A DNA stretch of 64,000 nucleotides from assembly GCA_031286695.1 (NCBI GenBank), contig JAITTY010000005.1, positions 682,001 through 746,000 of the forward strand, in the 5' to 3' direction. This stretch comes from Sphingobacterium sp. (GTDB lineage: Bacteria > Bacteroidota > Bacteroidia > Sphingobacteriales > Sphingobacteriaceae). The notes beneath the pieces are model-generated. The model made no database searches. It saw only the letters and a program-made list of their open reading frames with translations, and was not told the origin of the DNA. Below, one piece after another: positions 44,348-54,522 of this stretch. Made by a program: the position numbers and the translations under genes. Position 1 is the stretch's first letter, and each line of letters starts with the position of its first letter.

Positions 44348-45508
44348 TTATAGCTGATTGTTGTATACAAAGCGTATTTCTTCACGGAGGTTATAACGCG
44401 AGGCCATCACTTCGCCATAAGCACCTGCAGAACGAATAGCAATTAAGTCGCCGCGTTTTGAAACTGGAAGTGGTACTTCTTTCCCAAAGCAATCCGACGA
44501 TTCACAGATTGGCCCAACCACATCGTAGTTAATGGATTCGGCGGTGTCTGTCGCACTGATATTTTCAATTTTATGATAGGCCTGATACAAGGCTGGGCGC
44601 ATTAATTCAGTCATTCCGGCATCCAATACCAAGAAGTTCTTCTTGACACCATTTTTGACATACAACACACGACTGACCAAGCTTCCGCATTGTGCGACCA
44701 AAGCCCGCCCCAATTCAAAATGTACTTCTTGCTGTGCTGTACGCTCCAGGAAGCGGTCGAAGATATCAAAATAGGCTTCAAAATCGGGAATTGTATTTCC
44801 ATCCGGATTTTTATAATCTATCCCCAATCCGCCACCGACATTCAATACACGGATTTGTGTACCGCGTTCTTCAAACCAGTTTTTCCATTCATTGACCTTC
44901 ACACATAGACTTTTGAATACGGTCATATCCGTAATCTGTGATCCGACGTGAAAATGAAGACCTACCAATTCAATAGACTCACATTTTTTAAGCACGGCTG
45001 CACACTTTTCCAAATCGGCATTGGGCACACCAAATTTGTTTTCGTCAAGCCCTGTTGTAATATAATGATGGGTGTGTGCATCCACATTTGGATTGATCCG
45101 TAAAGCCACATTTGCTTTTACACCTTTCTTTGAGGCAAGCTCATTGATGACTTCAAGCTCCTGAATGGATTCAACATTAAATGCAAAGATATTTTGATCG
45201 AGCGCATAATTGATTTCCTTATCGGATTTACCAACGCCAGCAAAAGTGACTTTCTTGGAATCAAAGCCACATTCAATGGCTTTCTTTACTTCATTGCCAC
45301 TCACACAATCCGCGCCAAAGCCGACCGCTTGAATCGCCTTCAATAACTCGTCATTAAAATTGGCCTTTAATGCATAGTGAACATGAAATCCTCGTTTGTG
45401 CGAAGCAACATGCGCAGCCTCCAAGGTCTTGTTTAACACATTCAGATCATAATAATAAAACGGCGTTTCTTTCTCTGCAAACTTCGCCGCGATACCTGTA
45501 TTTATCAT
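44348..45508 (-). CDS. lysA: diaminopimelate decarboxylase
   Basis: 386 residues. Last step of lysine synthesis, converting meso-diaminopimelate to lysine. PLP lysine Lys48 in HYALKANFND, GLHFHVGSQITD, and GPICESSDCFG with the C-terminal catalytic Cys/Glu region match alanine-racemase-fold decarboxylases. It starts 15 bp after lysC ends, so the two form an operon. Confidence 0.93.
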   Translation of the reverse strand: MINTGIAAKFAEKETPFYYYDLNVLNKTLEAAHVASHKRGFHVHYALKANFNDELLKAIQAVGFGADCVSGNEVKKAIECGFDSKKVTFAGVGKSDKEINYALDQNIFAFNVESIQELEVINELASKKGVKANVALRINPNVDAHTHHYITTGLDENKFGVPNADLEKCAAVLKKCESIELVGLHFHVGSQITDMTVFKSLCVKVNEWKNWFEERGTQIRVLNVGGGLGIDYKNPDGNTIPDFEAYFDIFDRFLERTAQQEVHFELGRALVAQCGSLVSRVLYVKNGVKKNFLVLDAGMTELMRPALYQAYHKIENISATDTAESINYDVVGPICESSDCFGKEVPLPVSKRGDLIAIRSAGAYGEVMASRYNLREEIRFVYNNQL

Positions 45509-45523
45509 ATAAAAACCTAATTC

Positions 45524-46837
45524 TTAAAATAAACGATTGTGCAATGAACGTAATGCTTCTGTTTTATGATCTGAATTCAATAGAATAGACACATTAAAGT
45601 CTGAACCACCGTAAGAAATCATACGAACTGGAAGGTGTTTTACAGCATCAAGCACACGAGCAGCATAACCATGGCTATTTAAACCAAAATCGCCTACAAC
45701 ACATACAATGGTCTGATCACCATCAACTGTTACTGAACCAAAATCCTCCACTTCTTTGATAATATCCGCCAAATTTGTTGTATCATCAATCGTCAAAGAC
45801 ACCGCCACTTCCGAAGTTGTGATCATATCGATTGGTGTTTTATAACGCTCGAATATTTCAAAAACACGGCGGAGGAAACCATAGGCAAGAAGCATTCTCG
45901 ACGAATGGATATGAATTGCTGTGATACCGTCTTTCGCTGCTATAGCACGGATACAACCTTTCTGCGCACCATCTTTACTGATCAATGTCCCTTTTGCATT
46001 AGGTTCCATAGTATTCAACAACCGAACTGGAACGTTATATTTTTGCGCTGGGAATACCGATTGTGGATGTAAAATTTTAGCACCAAAATAAGCCAGCTCC
46101 GCAGCTTCATCAAAGCTTAGATGTGCAATCGGTGTTGTTCCTTTGACTACACGCGGATCATTATTGTGCATTCCGTCGATATCCGTCCAGATCTGCACTT
46201 CCTCGGCACGAATTGATGCGCCGATTAATGAAGCCGTATAATCGGAACCACCACGGCGCAAATTATCGATTTCACCAAATGAATTTCTACATATAAAGCC
46301 TTGTGTGATAAATAGCGTATTTTCTGGGCTCTGTGCCAAAATATGACTTAGCTTTTCACCGATATACTCTACCATAGGCTCATTGTCCTCGTCTATTTTC
46401 ATAAAATCTAAGGCCGGCAATAACACGGATTTTATACCGATTTCATTCAAATAGAAATGCCATAAAGCAGTAGACATCAATTCACCTTGCGCCAGAATAA
46501 CTTTTTCTTCAATAGGTGTAAATAATTCATTGGCCAAGGTAGAAATCAGATTAAAATGGTAATCGATCAATTCTTTACCATTTTTATACCCTTGTTCAGT
46601 ACTGAAAAGTTCTTTAATAAGGTCTTCGTACTTATCCTTATGCTTCTTGACCAAATCTTTAGCTTCGTCCTTCTTACCCGCTGTGTAAGCTTGACCTATT
46701 TCAACCAAAGCATTTGTCGTTCCAGCAACTGCGGACAATACGACGATCTGACGTTCAGCAGGGTTTACTATATCCAACAACCCTTTGATACGTGCTGCAC
46801 TCCCCACGGAAGTACCACCAAATTTTAAAACTTTCAT
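45524..46837 (-). CDS. lysC: monofunctional aspartate kinase
   Basis: 437 residues. Phosphorylates aspartate at the start of the lysine, threonine and methionine route. KFGGTSVGSAARI (residues 5-17), FCRRGGSDYTASL-type loop (NLRRGGSDYTASLIGA) and tandem C-terminal ACT domains (about 300-437) give both catalysis and feedback inhibition. Pairing with lysA suggests lysine control. Confidence 0.93.
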   Translation of the reverse strand: MKVLKFGGTSVGSAARIKGLLDIVNPAERQIVVLSAVAGTTNALVEIGQAYTAGKKDEAKDLVKKHKDKYEDLIKELFSTEQGYKNGKELIDYHFNLISTLANELFTPIEEKVILAQGELMSTALWHFYLNEIGIKSVLLPALDFMKIDEDNEPMVEYIGEKLSHILAQSPENTLFITQGFICRNSFGEIDNLRRGGSDYTASLIGASIRAEEVQIWTDIDGMHNNDPRVVKGTTPIAHLSFDEAAELAYFGAKILHPQSVFPAQKYNVPVRLLNTMEPNAKGTLISKDGAQKGCIRAIAAKDGITAIHIHSSRMLLAYGFLRRVFEIFERYKTPIDMITTSEVAVSLTIDDTTNLADIIKEVEDFGSVTVDGDQTIVCVVGDFGLNSHGYAARVLDAVKHLPVRMISYGGSDFNVSILLNSDHKTEALRSLHNRLF

Positions 46838-46904
46838 ACTGAAGTTACAATTATTAAATTTCTGTGTGCCAATATAGGCAATTCATGAATTTATATTAAA
46901 AAAA

Positions 46905-46939
46905 ATGCGGCACAAAATCATGAAAGTTTTGTGCCGCAT
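46905..46939 (-). terminator. terminator of serA
   Basis: 13-bp perfect stem (46905-46917 with 46927-46939), 9-nt loop, and an A-run to the left giving Us on the minus strand. Confidence 0.88.
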
Positions 46940-46962
46940 ATCTTATATGTTATGCGGAAGAA

Positions 46963-47910
46963 TTACTTCTTCAAGTTTTCGATCAGTAGACCGGCCAGTT
47001 CTTCGCCGATTCTTTCTTGAGCTTCATTGGTTGCTGCCCCGATATGAGGCGTCAATGAAATTTTAGGGTGTTTCAAAATCTCTTCACGTGGAGTTGGTTC
47101 ATTATCGAATACATCCAAACCAGCAAATGCAACTTTACCGGAATCCAATGCTTTCACCAATTCCAATTCATCGATAACGCCACCTCTGGAAGCATTGACT
47201 AAGCCTACACCGTCTTTTAACAATGGAAACTCAGCAGCACCGATAGCTGGTTTATCCAAAAATGGAACATGTAAAGAGATGAAATCAGAAACTTTCAATA
47301 AGTTTTCCATTTCCACCTGCTGAATAGGCACGTCGACTTGAATACCGCCAGAAAGCGCTATTGTCAATGCTTTAGGTCCTTCAAATAGATCTGTATAAAC
47401 GACATCCATACCTAAACCAATGGCGATCTTGGCAACTTCACGGCCGATACGACCAAAACCAACGATACCGATCGTCTTACCACGAAGCTCTGTTCCGGCT
47501 CCATAAGCTTTTTTCAGCGCACCAAATTTAGTATTGCCCTCAACAGGCATTTTCCTGTTAGAATCGTATAAGAAACGTACACCGTTCAACAAATGGGCAA
47601 AAACCAATTCGGCAACAGATAAAGAAGATGCCGCCGGTGTATTGACAACAGCGATACCTTTTGAACGCGCATATTCCACGTCAATATTATCCATACCTAC
47701 TCCACCACGGCCGATAACTTTCAAGTTAGGACAGCCATCGATCAATGCCTGGCGTACTTTTGTCGCACTGCGTACCGTGATTGCATCATAAGCAAGTAGC
47801 TTCTCAGCAAGCTCTTCCTGTGGAATATGGTTTGTATCTACACTATGACCTGCATCCTCCAACATCTTTTTTCCTAGTGGATCGATGCCGTCATTCGCTA
47901 ATATTTTCAT
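46963..47910 (-). CDS. serA: D-3-phosphoglycerate dehydrogenase, short form
   Basis: 315 residues, without the C-terminal ACT domain of long SerA. NAD site GIVGFGRIGREVAKI, catalytic Arg in NASRGGVIDE and His in PHIGAATNEAQ. Oxidises 3-phosphoglycerate in serine synthesis. Lying 146 bp after serC on the same strand it completes the second half of the pathway; SerB is not in the window. Confidence 0.9.
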   Translation of the reverse strand: MKILANDGIDPLGKKMLEDAGHSVDTNHIPQEELAEKLLAYDAITVRSATKVRQALIDGCPNLKVIGRGGVGMDNIDVEYARSKGIAVVNTPAASSLSVAELVFAHLLNGVRFLYDSNRKMPVEGNTKFGALKKAYGAGTELRGKTIGIVGFGRIGREVAKIAIGLGMDVVYTDLFEGPKALTIALSGGIQVDVPIQQVEMENLLKVSDFISLHVPFLDKPAIGAAEFPLLKDGVGLVNASRGGVIDELELVKALDSGKVAFAGLDVFDNEPTPREEILKHPKISLTPHIGAATNEAQERIGEELAGLLIENLKK

Positions 47911-48056
47911 CTTTCTAATTCGTTTTTAAAGGTATTCAGTCCCTTTCAGCTGATCAGAAGGTCTGACCAAGCGAAAATAACAATACCTCAATAATGCTTA
48001 ACCTAACTATTTATTTATTCGCCGGCAATTGAAATTTTCAAAACATTCATACTGCC

Positions 48057-49127
48057 TTAGGCAGTATGTGTGTCCTCAAATTCTTTCATTGCATCAATCA
48101 ACGCATTTACGCTGCTTAATGGTAAAGCATTGTAAATCGAAGCTCTAAATCCACCTACAGAACGGTGACCTTTGATACCAATCAAATTACGCTCTTTTGC
48201 CAAAGCCAAAAATTCAGCTTCCAACTCTGGTGTATCCATTACAAAAGTAACATTCATGCGGGAACGATCTTCAACAGCTGCAGTACCTTTGAACAATGGG
48301 TTACGGTCGATTTCATCGTATAAAGCACGTGCTTTGATGATATTCTCTTGCTCCAATACAGTAACACCACCTTTTGCTTTTAACCAGCGAAGATTTAACA
48401 TCGAAACAAAGATCGAATATACCGGCGGCGTATTATACATTGAACCACCATTGATATGCAACTGGTAATCTAACATCGATGGAAGTACACGGCCTGATTT
48501 ACCAAGGATATCATCTTTCACGATAACTAAGGTAACACCTGCAGGTCCCATATTTTTCTGTGCTCCCGCATAGATCAAATCATAGTCAGCAACATTGATC
48601 TCACGTGAAAAGATATCCGAAGACATATCAACAACCACTGGCAATGCTGTCTCAGGTTTTTCAAAGACTTCAGTTCCATAAATGGTATTGTTGGCTGTGT
48701 AATGGAAATATGCTGCATCCGAAGGAATAACATATCCTTTCGGTATATAGGAATAGTTTTTATCAATCGACGAAGCTACAACATCTACTGTACCGAATTT
48801 TTTAGCTTCTTTTAAAGCTTTTGTCGCCCAGACACCAGTATCCAAATAAGCAGCTTTACCACCTTCTGGCAATAGATTCAAAGGCGCCATTGCAAATTGC
48901 AGACTGGCTCCGCCCTGAAGGAAAAGAATCGAATATCCCTGAGGCACTGCCAATAACTCTCTTACTAATTGTGTCGCTTCGTCTATCACTGCTTCAAACT
49001 CTTTGGAACGGTGAGAGATCTCTAAAATTGATAAACCTGTGTTGTTAAAATCAATTACAGCTTCTGAGGCTTGTTGAAATACTTCCTTTGGCAGAATACA
49101 TGGACCTGCTCCAAAATTATGTTTCAT
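48057..49127 (-). CDS. serC: phosphoserine aminotransferase
   Basis: 356 residues. PLP aminotransferase class V; N-terminal [13 protein letters not shown] and PLP lysine in [11 protein letters not shown]. Converts phosphohydroxypyruvate to phosphoserine. Its promoter is strong (perfect -33/-7 spacing at 49192-49222) with a leader of about 58 nt. Confidence 0.95.
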   Translation of the reverse strand: MKHNFGAGPCILPKEVFQQASEAVIDFNNTGLSILEISHRSKEFEAVIDEATQLVRELLAVPQGYSILFLQGGASLQFAMAPLNLLPEGGKAAYLDTGVWATKALKEAKKFGTVDVVASSIDKNYSYIPKGYVIPSDAAYFHYTANNTIYGTEVFEKPETALPVVVDMSSDIFSREINVADYDLIYAGAQKNMGPAGVTLVIVKDDILGKSGRVLPSMLDYQLHINGGSMYNTPPVYSIFVSMLNLRWLKAKGGVTVLEQENIIKARALYDEIDRNPLFKGTAAVEDRSRMNVTFVMDTPELEAEFLALAKERNLIGIKGHRSVGGFRASIYNALPLSSVNALIDAMKEFEDTHTA

Positions 49128-49191
49128 TGATGTTATAGTTTGTTTGATTGCCTTTTTTAACCCTAGCTCAGCAATCTGTTGTTTTAAAAAC

Positions 49192-49222
49192 CAAAGGTAA
49201 AATAAAATTATATATTTTTCAA
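49192..49222 (-). promoter_or_regulatory. promoter of serC
   Basis: Minus strand TTG (49220-49222), exactly 20 bp, TACCTTTG (49192-49199), a perfect -7 box. Confidence 0.78.
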
Positions 49223-49313
49223 CTAATCTCTTTTTTTATTGAAAATTTACAAAATTCTAAATGATTTCAATAAAAAGATCGCACAACAAATCCTTAATTC
49301 AATGCAAAAAACA

Positions 49314-49571
49314 TCAGATAAGCAAAACCTTCCAAGCCATATCTACCTGATTATCTTGCAAATACTCCTTCGCTTTAAGCTGAAGGTGGGTATTACGGGA
49401 GGATTGATCGCCAATAAAGGCATTTAACAATTCGTAAATTTCGGGAAGCCCGGTGATGTCGTCCACTTCCTGCGGAGTAGGTAAACGCTCGGCCTGAGCT
49501 AATTTAATTTTATCGTTCTCTGTAAAAATACGCGATTCCCTTATAAAAGGTGGCAACTGATTATAGTCCAT
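49314..49571 (-). CDS. hypothetical protein, 85 residues
   Basis: Opens MDYNQLPPFIRESRIFTEND; no known domain, helical with acidic patches, no membrane segment. It is co-directional with icd, but the icd terminator hairpin (49576-49604) and its U-run stop one base before this ATG, so no leader or ribosome site is possible unless readthrough occurs. Gene status is moderately supported by its protein-like composition. Confidence 0.5.
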   Translation of the reverse strand: MDYNQLPPFIRESRIFTENDKIKLAQAERLPTPQEVDDITGLPEIYELLNAFIGDQSSRNTHLQLKAKEYLQDNQVDMAWKVLLI

Positions 49572-49575
49572 AAAA

Positions 49576-49604
49576 AAGCAGAAATTTTATTCAAATTTCT
49601 GCTT
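49576..49604 (-). terminator. terminator of icd, abutting the next start codon
   Basis: 12-bp stem (49576-49587 with 49593-49604) followed on the minus strand by a T-run (complement of 49572-49577). The T-run leads directly into the ATG of the 85-residue ORF. Confidence 0.75.
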
Positions 49605-49626
49605 AATATCTCAAAAAATAAAATTC

Positions 49627-50889
49627 TTATATTTTTTCAATAATTCGATCTGCAAATTCACTTGTTTTGACTAAGGTAGCATCATCCATCAAATTGTAAA
49701 AATCTACAGTCACGGTCTTAGCCAGTATCGTCTCGCCCAAGGCCTTAACAATTGCCGCCGCAGCTTCGACCCATCCCAGGTACTCGAACAGCATAACGCC
49801 GCTTAAAATAACCGAAGAGGGATTCATGGTATTGGTATTTGCAAAGCGAGGTGCAGTACCATGGGTGGCTTCAAAAACAGCATGCCCTGTTTTAAAATTG
49901 ATATTTGCCCCCGGTGCAATCCCTATACCGCCAACCATGGCGGCTAGTGCATCAGAAATATAATCACCGTTCAGATTCAACGTTGCCACAACGGAAAAAT
50001 CCCGTGGATTAAGCAGGATCTGCTGTAAAAAATTATCGGCAATCATATCTTTAATCAGAATTTTACCTGAATCCAAGGCCGCTTTTTGTTCTTGGTTAGC
50101 AACCTCAGCACCCTTTTCTTCTTTCGTTCGCTCCCACTGTCCCCACGTATACGTTTTATCGGCAAATTCCGTTTCAGCAACTTCATAGCCCCAAATCTTA
50201 AAAGCTCCCTCCGTAAATTTCATGATATTTCCTTTATGAACAATCGTCACGGAAGGCAAATTGTGATCAATAGCATGTTCTATCGCTGCACGGACTAATC
50301 TTTTGGACCCCTCCTCAGAAACCAGTTTGACACCAACTCCTGTCGTGGCCGAGAAATTGTAATCAATATCAAGCTCATCATGCAAGAAATCCTGAAACCT
50401 GTTGGCTTCAGCTGTTCCTGCCTGAAACTCTATGCCAGCATAAATATCCTCCGTATTTTCACGAAAAATGACCATATCCACATATTCCGGATGTTTGACT
50501 GGCGAGGGTACCCCCTCAAACCATTTTGTCGGCCGTTGACATACATAGAGATCCAAATCTTTACGCAAAGCAACATTCAAAGAACGGATTCCACCGCCTA
50601 CTGGCGTAGTTAACGGCCCTTTAATTCCAACCAGGTACTCTTTTAATACATTCAGCGTATCTTTTGGTAGCCATTCGCCTGTTTCGTTGAAAGCTTTCTC
50701 TCCTGCCAACACCTCCTTCCATGTTATTTTCCGTTGTCCGCCGTACGCTTTCTCCACCGCTTGATCAAAAACACGCACTGCCGCATGCCAAAGGTCAGGA
50801 CCAATACCGTCGCCGATAATAAAAGGAATTGTTGGAAAATCTGGAACCTGTAAAGTTCCTTCACTCGACATTGTAATCTTATTCGACAT
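49627..50889 (-). CDS. icd: NADP-dependent isocitrate dehydrogenase
   Basis: 420 residues, homodimeric E. coli-type. [29 protein letters not shown] (Ser and Arg for isocitrate) and [18 protein letters not shown], plus the late [20 protein letters not shown] region. Oxidises isocitrate to 2-oxoglutarate. It starts 27 bp after the CPA2 antiporter ends. Confidence 0.95.
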   Translation of the reverse strand: MSNKITMSSEGTLQVPDFPTIPFIIGDGIGPDLWHAAVRVFDQAVEKAYGGQRKITWKEVLAGEKAFNETGEWLPKDTLNVLKEYLVGIKGPLTTPVGGGIRSLNVALRKDLDLYVCQRPTKWFEGVPSPVKHPEYVDMVIFRENTEDIYAGIEFQAGTAEANRFQDFLHDELDIDYNFSATTGVGVKLVSEEGSKRLVRAAIEHAIDHNLPSVTIVHKGNIMKFTEGAFKIWGYEVAETEFADKTYTWGQWERTKEEKGAEVANQEQKAALDSGKILIKDMIADNFLQQILLNPRDFSVVATLNLNGDYISDALAAMVGGIGIAPGANINFKTGHAVFEATHGTAPRFANTNTMNPSSVILSGVMLFEYLGWVEAAAAIVKALGETILAKTVTVDFYNLMDDATLVKTSEFADRIIEKI

Positions 50890-50916
50890 AATCTGCGATT
50901 TTAATGGAAGGTATAC

Positions 50917-53040
50917 CTATCCTTTATTAAACATATTTCCGATTTCTTTGCTAATTTTTCTAAAGATTGGAGCAGCTTCCACATCTTCATATTCGTCGAT
51001 ATGGGCATTTTCCACTCTACTAGGAAACACTAAAACAAGATTTTCGTTTGCATAAATACGATCTAATTTTTTTGCTACGCCATCTAGGGAGTCACGGTAA
51101 GACACCTCCCCATTTCTAGCCGATACGAAAATAAACATTGCATCCTCCTCCTTAAACGCTTTAAGGCCCTGCAAATTGTCCCAGGCATCATAATGTTCAA
51201 AGGTGACGGGAACAGAATTTTTCAATTCGGCAAGATGTGCTTCAATGGCAGCAGCGGAACGTGCATCGACAACAAAAGTGATCGAAAGGGATAATTCCTG
51301 AGCAAGCTTAACCACCTTTTCCAGCCAATACTCGAACCCAAATTCAGCCTCGCACATCGGTGGTGCAAAAACAACGATGGACTTATTAGAAATAAAAGGT
51401 TTTTTAAAATGACATAACATCACATTTGCAGAAGTTCGATTTAAAATACTTTCTGTTTTCTCTCCCACAAACTTATCCATAAAATTCGCTGCGCTCGGCC
51501 AGCCCAAAACAATACAGTTGGCAGAAACCTCTTTTGCCGACCGCGCAACACCGCTTGCGATATTTAAATCTATTGTCGCGCTGATATTCACATTTGTTTC
51601 GCTGCCGGAAGCATAACGCACCATGTTATCCAGATTCTTCCGTGCTTTAGACATATTTAGCTCGGCCTGCTCATTGTCTTTCACAACAGAAACAATATTG
51701 ACCGGATAGGAACATTTCTTACTCTTAATATAGGTGGAAAAGTCCAAAATCGGCTCCATATTATCCATATTGGCAATAGATATCAGGATGTTTTCATCTT
51801 TTTCCTTAACAACATCCGTATGCTCTTCATCCTGCTCGCCATCCATAACCACTTTACGCGAAGCATTTCCTGTAACAACTGTAGCGACGATGCAGGTCAC
51901 CAATATCAATAGGATGGTACCATTGAGTACGTTCTCGTCAATAATACCGTTCTTATGACCGACCATGATGACAGCCAATGTTGCCGCAGCATGGGCACTG
52001 CTCAAACCAAATATCAGATTGCGCTGACCACGGCTATACTTGAAAACGATCTGCGTCAACCAAGCTGCCACATATTTTCCGACGATAGCCACAACGGTCA
52101 ACGTTCCGGCAATAATAAGTGCCTGAGGCCCCTTCAGGATCACGCTGACATCAACAATCATCCCCACCGATATCAAAAAGAAAGGAATAAAAATTGCATT
52201 ACCAATAAACTCGATCCGGTTCATCAAAGCCGAAGAATGCGGAATCAGTTTGTTCAGGGCCAATCCAGCTACGAAAGCGCCAATGATCGGCTCAAGGCCA
52301 GCAATTTCCGCTAAAAAAGCAGCAAAAAAGACAACAGAAAGGACGAAAATATAGTTTGATGTCTTCTCACTTCCCAAGCGCTCAAAAAACCATTTCGCGA
52401 TCCTTGGAATAACACCAAACATGATAAACAGAAAGATAGCAAAGGAAATTGTCAGAGTCATCCAAAATTCATTACCAATATTTCCCTGGGAAACGCCCGT
52501 AATCACAGCAAGTATAATCAGCACTGCGGTATCCGTTAGGATTGTTCCGCCTATCGTAATCGCAACAGCCTCCATTTTTGAAATACCATAGCTATTCACA
52601 ATTGGATAAGAAACCAACGTATGAGTAGCAAACATGCTTGATATCAATAAACTCGGCAAAACACCGTAGCCCAATAAAAAATGACAAACGGGATAGCCAA
52701 TGCTGATCGGCACGATGAATGTTAAGAAACCAAAGAGTAAGCTTTTATTTTTGGTCTTTTTAAACTCATTCATATCTAATTCCAAACCAGCGATAAACAT
52801 GATATAAAGTAGGCCTATTGTTGAAAATAACGTTATCGCCGAGTTTTTTTCCAGCCAGTTAAGTCCATGAGGTCCAATGATAACACCTGATATAATTAAC
52901 CCGATGATGCCAGGGACTTTGATCGGTCGCAGTACAATCGGTGACAACAGGATAATAAAAAGTACCAGCGAAAATATAAGTACAGGATTTTGTAAAGGTG
53001 CTTCGAAAGCGTGGGAAATATGCTCAAAAGTTTTATTCAT
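50917..53040 (-). CDS. CPA2-type cation/proton antiporter with cytosolic USP-like region
   Basis: 707 residues. Twelve or so membrane helices (about 15-395) of the KefB/NapA family, with characteristic IAGLEPIIGAFVAGLALN, then a cytosolic C-terminal part (about 420-707) of two alpha/beta units of the universal-stress-protein kind (SANCIVLGWPSAANFMD; NRTSANVMLCHFKKP). Exchanges Na+ or K+ for H+; which ion is not visible. Gene is upstream of icd on the same strand. Confidence 0.85.
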   Translation of the reverse strand: MNKTFEHISHAFEAPLQNPVLIFSLVLFIILLSPIVLRPIKVPGIIGLIISGVIIGPHGLNWLEKNSAITLFSTIGLLYIMFIAGLELDMNEFKKTKNKSLLFGFLTFIVPISIGYPVCHFLLGYGVLPSLLISSMFATHTLVSYPIVNSYGISKMEAVAITIGGTILTDTAVLIILAVITGVSQGNIGNEFWMTLTISFAIFLFIMFGVIPRIAKWFFERLGSEKTSNYIFVLSVVFFAAFLAEIAGLEPIIGAFVAGLALNKLIPHSSALMNRIEFIGNAIFIPFFLISVGMIVDVSVILKGPQALIIAGTLTVVAIVGKYVAAWLTQIVFKYSRGQRNLIFGLSSAHAAATLAVIMVGHKNGIIDENVLNGTILLILVTCIVATVVTGNASRKVVMDGEQDEEHTDVVKEKDENILISIANMDNMEPILDFSTYIKSKKCSYPVNIVSVVKDNEQAELNMSKARKNLDNMVRYASGSETNVNISATIDLNIASGVARSAKEVSANCIVLGWPSAANFMDKFVGEKTESILNRTSANVMLCHFKKPFISNKSIVVFAPPMCEAEFGFEYWLEKVVKLAQELSLSITFVVDARSAAAIEAHLAELKNSVPVTFEHYDAWDNLQGLKAFKEEDAMFIFVSARNGEVSYRDSLDGVAKKLDRIYANENLVLVFPSRVENAHIDEYEDVEAAPIFRKISKEIGNMFNKG

Positions 53041-53156
53041 AAGTGCTTGTATACTAGCCGTAAAATATAAATACTTATTTTTCTATACAGCTCGAAAAAT
53101 AGTTAACAGCACTAAAAATACGATTTTTTAAAGAAAGCGAAGCCTAAAAAATAGTG

Positions 53157-54374
53157 TTACTTAAAAGAAATGGCTTTGATCGGACTAATCTTGGTAATTA
53201 GCATTGACGGAATAAATAAGGAGATCATTCCGATAAACACGACAGCCAAATTAACGAAAATCACATCAGACCATTGAAGTTGAACGGCCACATAAGAGAT
53301 ATAATAGGTCTTCTCATCCAATTTAAAGAAATGAGTAAAATCCTGAAAAAAGTAAAAACCTAAGCCTATAAGATTTCCGATCAATAATCCGAGCCCGATG
53401 AGGTACAAGGCACTGTACATGAAAACCCGGCGAATTCCGGCATTGTGATAACCTAATGCTTTTAAGATCCCAATCATTGAAGTCCGCTCAAGAATGGTGA
53501 TGAGCAATGCGGAGATCATATTGATAATAGCCACCACTGTCATCAGTATGAAGATGATTTTTGTGTTCATATCCAGCAATTCCAGCCATTGAAAAATATC
53601 AGGGACCTGATCCTTGATGTTGATTGCCTGCATATCAATAGGCAATAAATCTTCAACTTTGTTTGTTGTCTGTTCGAGCTGACTAAAATCCTTAATACGA
53701 ATTTCATAGCCCCCCACTTCATGATCATCGAGGTTGCTCAGTTTGCGGATAACATTGAGCGATCCGATAACATAAACCTTATCGAGCTCTTCAGACCCCG
53801 TATTAAAAATGCCCTTAATGACAAATTTTCGTTTACGTATGGGATCCTGCACGAAATACATAATAAAATCGTCGCCGACTTTCAAGAGCAGCCGGTCTGC
53901 AAGATACTTGGATACCAAAATCTGATTATCTGCATTATCCGATTTAAAGTCGATCATATTTCCTTCCACCAACATACGCTGCAGGGGCGCTTGATTATAC
54001 AATGAATCGACACCTTTGAGGACCACTCCCTCAACCTCATCGTTCACATTAATAATCCCAGCCTTGGTCGCGAAGGAACTGATTGAATTGACTTCAGGAA
54101 TCGCCAATATTGATTTTTGGAGCTTCGGTGTAAGTGTTATGGGTGAATTTTCATAGGACTTATTCAGGTCATAACGCAAGACCAATACATCCGCAAAAAA
54201 ACTCCTTTGTTTGCTGATAATCTCTCCCTTAAATCCTCGCAATACTGCAATAGATATGATAATCGCTGCAATAGCAAGAGCAATTGCACCAATAGTCACC
54301 CGAACGATCAATTTTGAGAACGTTCGTTTTCCAGAAAATGCGATCCGATTTGCTAAAAAATAAGGAAAATTCAA
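53157..54374 (-). CDS. LolC/LolE-like ABC permease, TTG start
   Basis: 405 residues: one N-terminal helix (VRVTIGAIALAIAAIIISIAVLRGFK), a large periplasmic MacB/LolC-like domain (about 55-270) and three C-terminal helices (MISALLITILERTSMIGILKALG then ISLFIPSMLI). It resembles the lipoprotein-releasing permease of the Lol system, but no ATPase partner is beside it. The frame begins with TTG (54374), no ATG follows for over 100 residues and family members start at MNFP, so TTG is the start. A TAACTTTG box (54401-54408) lies 26 bp upstream. Confidence 0.82.
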   Translation of the reverse strand: MNFPYFLANRIAFSGKRTFSKLIVRVTIGAIALAIAAIIISIAVLRGFKGEIISKQRSFFADVLVLRYDLNKSYENSPITLTPKLQKSILAIPEVNSISSFATKAGIINVNDEVEGVVLKGVDSLYNQAPLQRMLVEGNMIDFKSDNADNQILVSKYLADRLLLKVGDDFIMYFVQDPIRKRKFVIKGIFNTGSEELDKVYVIGSLNVIRKLSNLDDHEVGGYEIRIKDFSQLEQTTNKVEDLLPIDMQAINIKDQVPDIFQWLELLDMNTKIIFILMTVVAIINMISALLITILERTSMIGILKALGYHNAGIRRVFMYSALYLIGLGLLIGNLIGLGFYFFQDFTHFFKLDEKTYYISYVAVQLQWSDVIFVNLAVVFIGMISLFIPSMLITKISPIKAISFK

Positions 54375-54400
54375 GCTTTCAATATATTTATGTAACTTCG

Positions 54401-54408
54401 CAAAGTTA
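54401..54408 (-). promoter_or_regulatory. -7 box of the LolC/E-like gene
   Basis: TAACTTTG on the minus strand, full match to TAnnTTTG. TTG at 54426-54428 gives a 17-bp spacer, shorter than usual. Confidence 0.45.
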
Positions 54409-54469
54409 TAAAAATTTGTTATTTACAAAACTGAAATAACAAATATTAGGCGTTTTTCAGGTGGATATT

Positions 54470-54477
54470 CAACTTTG
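54470..54477 (+). promoter_or_regulatory. -7-like box of fmt
   Basis: CAACTTTG, 7/8 match to TAnnTTTG. The in-frame TTG at 54475 is inside it. Confidence 0.4.
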
Positions 54478-54522
54478 AGACCCTGTGCTGCTTTTAAGAA
54501 CTTTATAAAAATTACAAGTATT

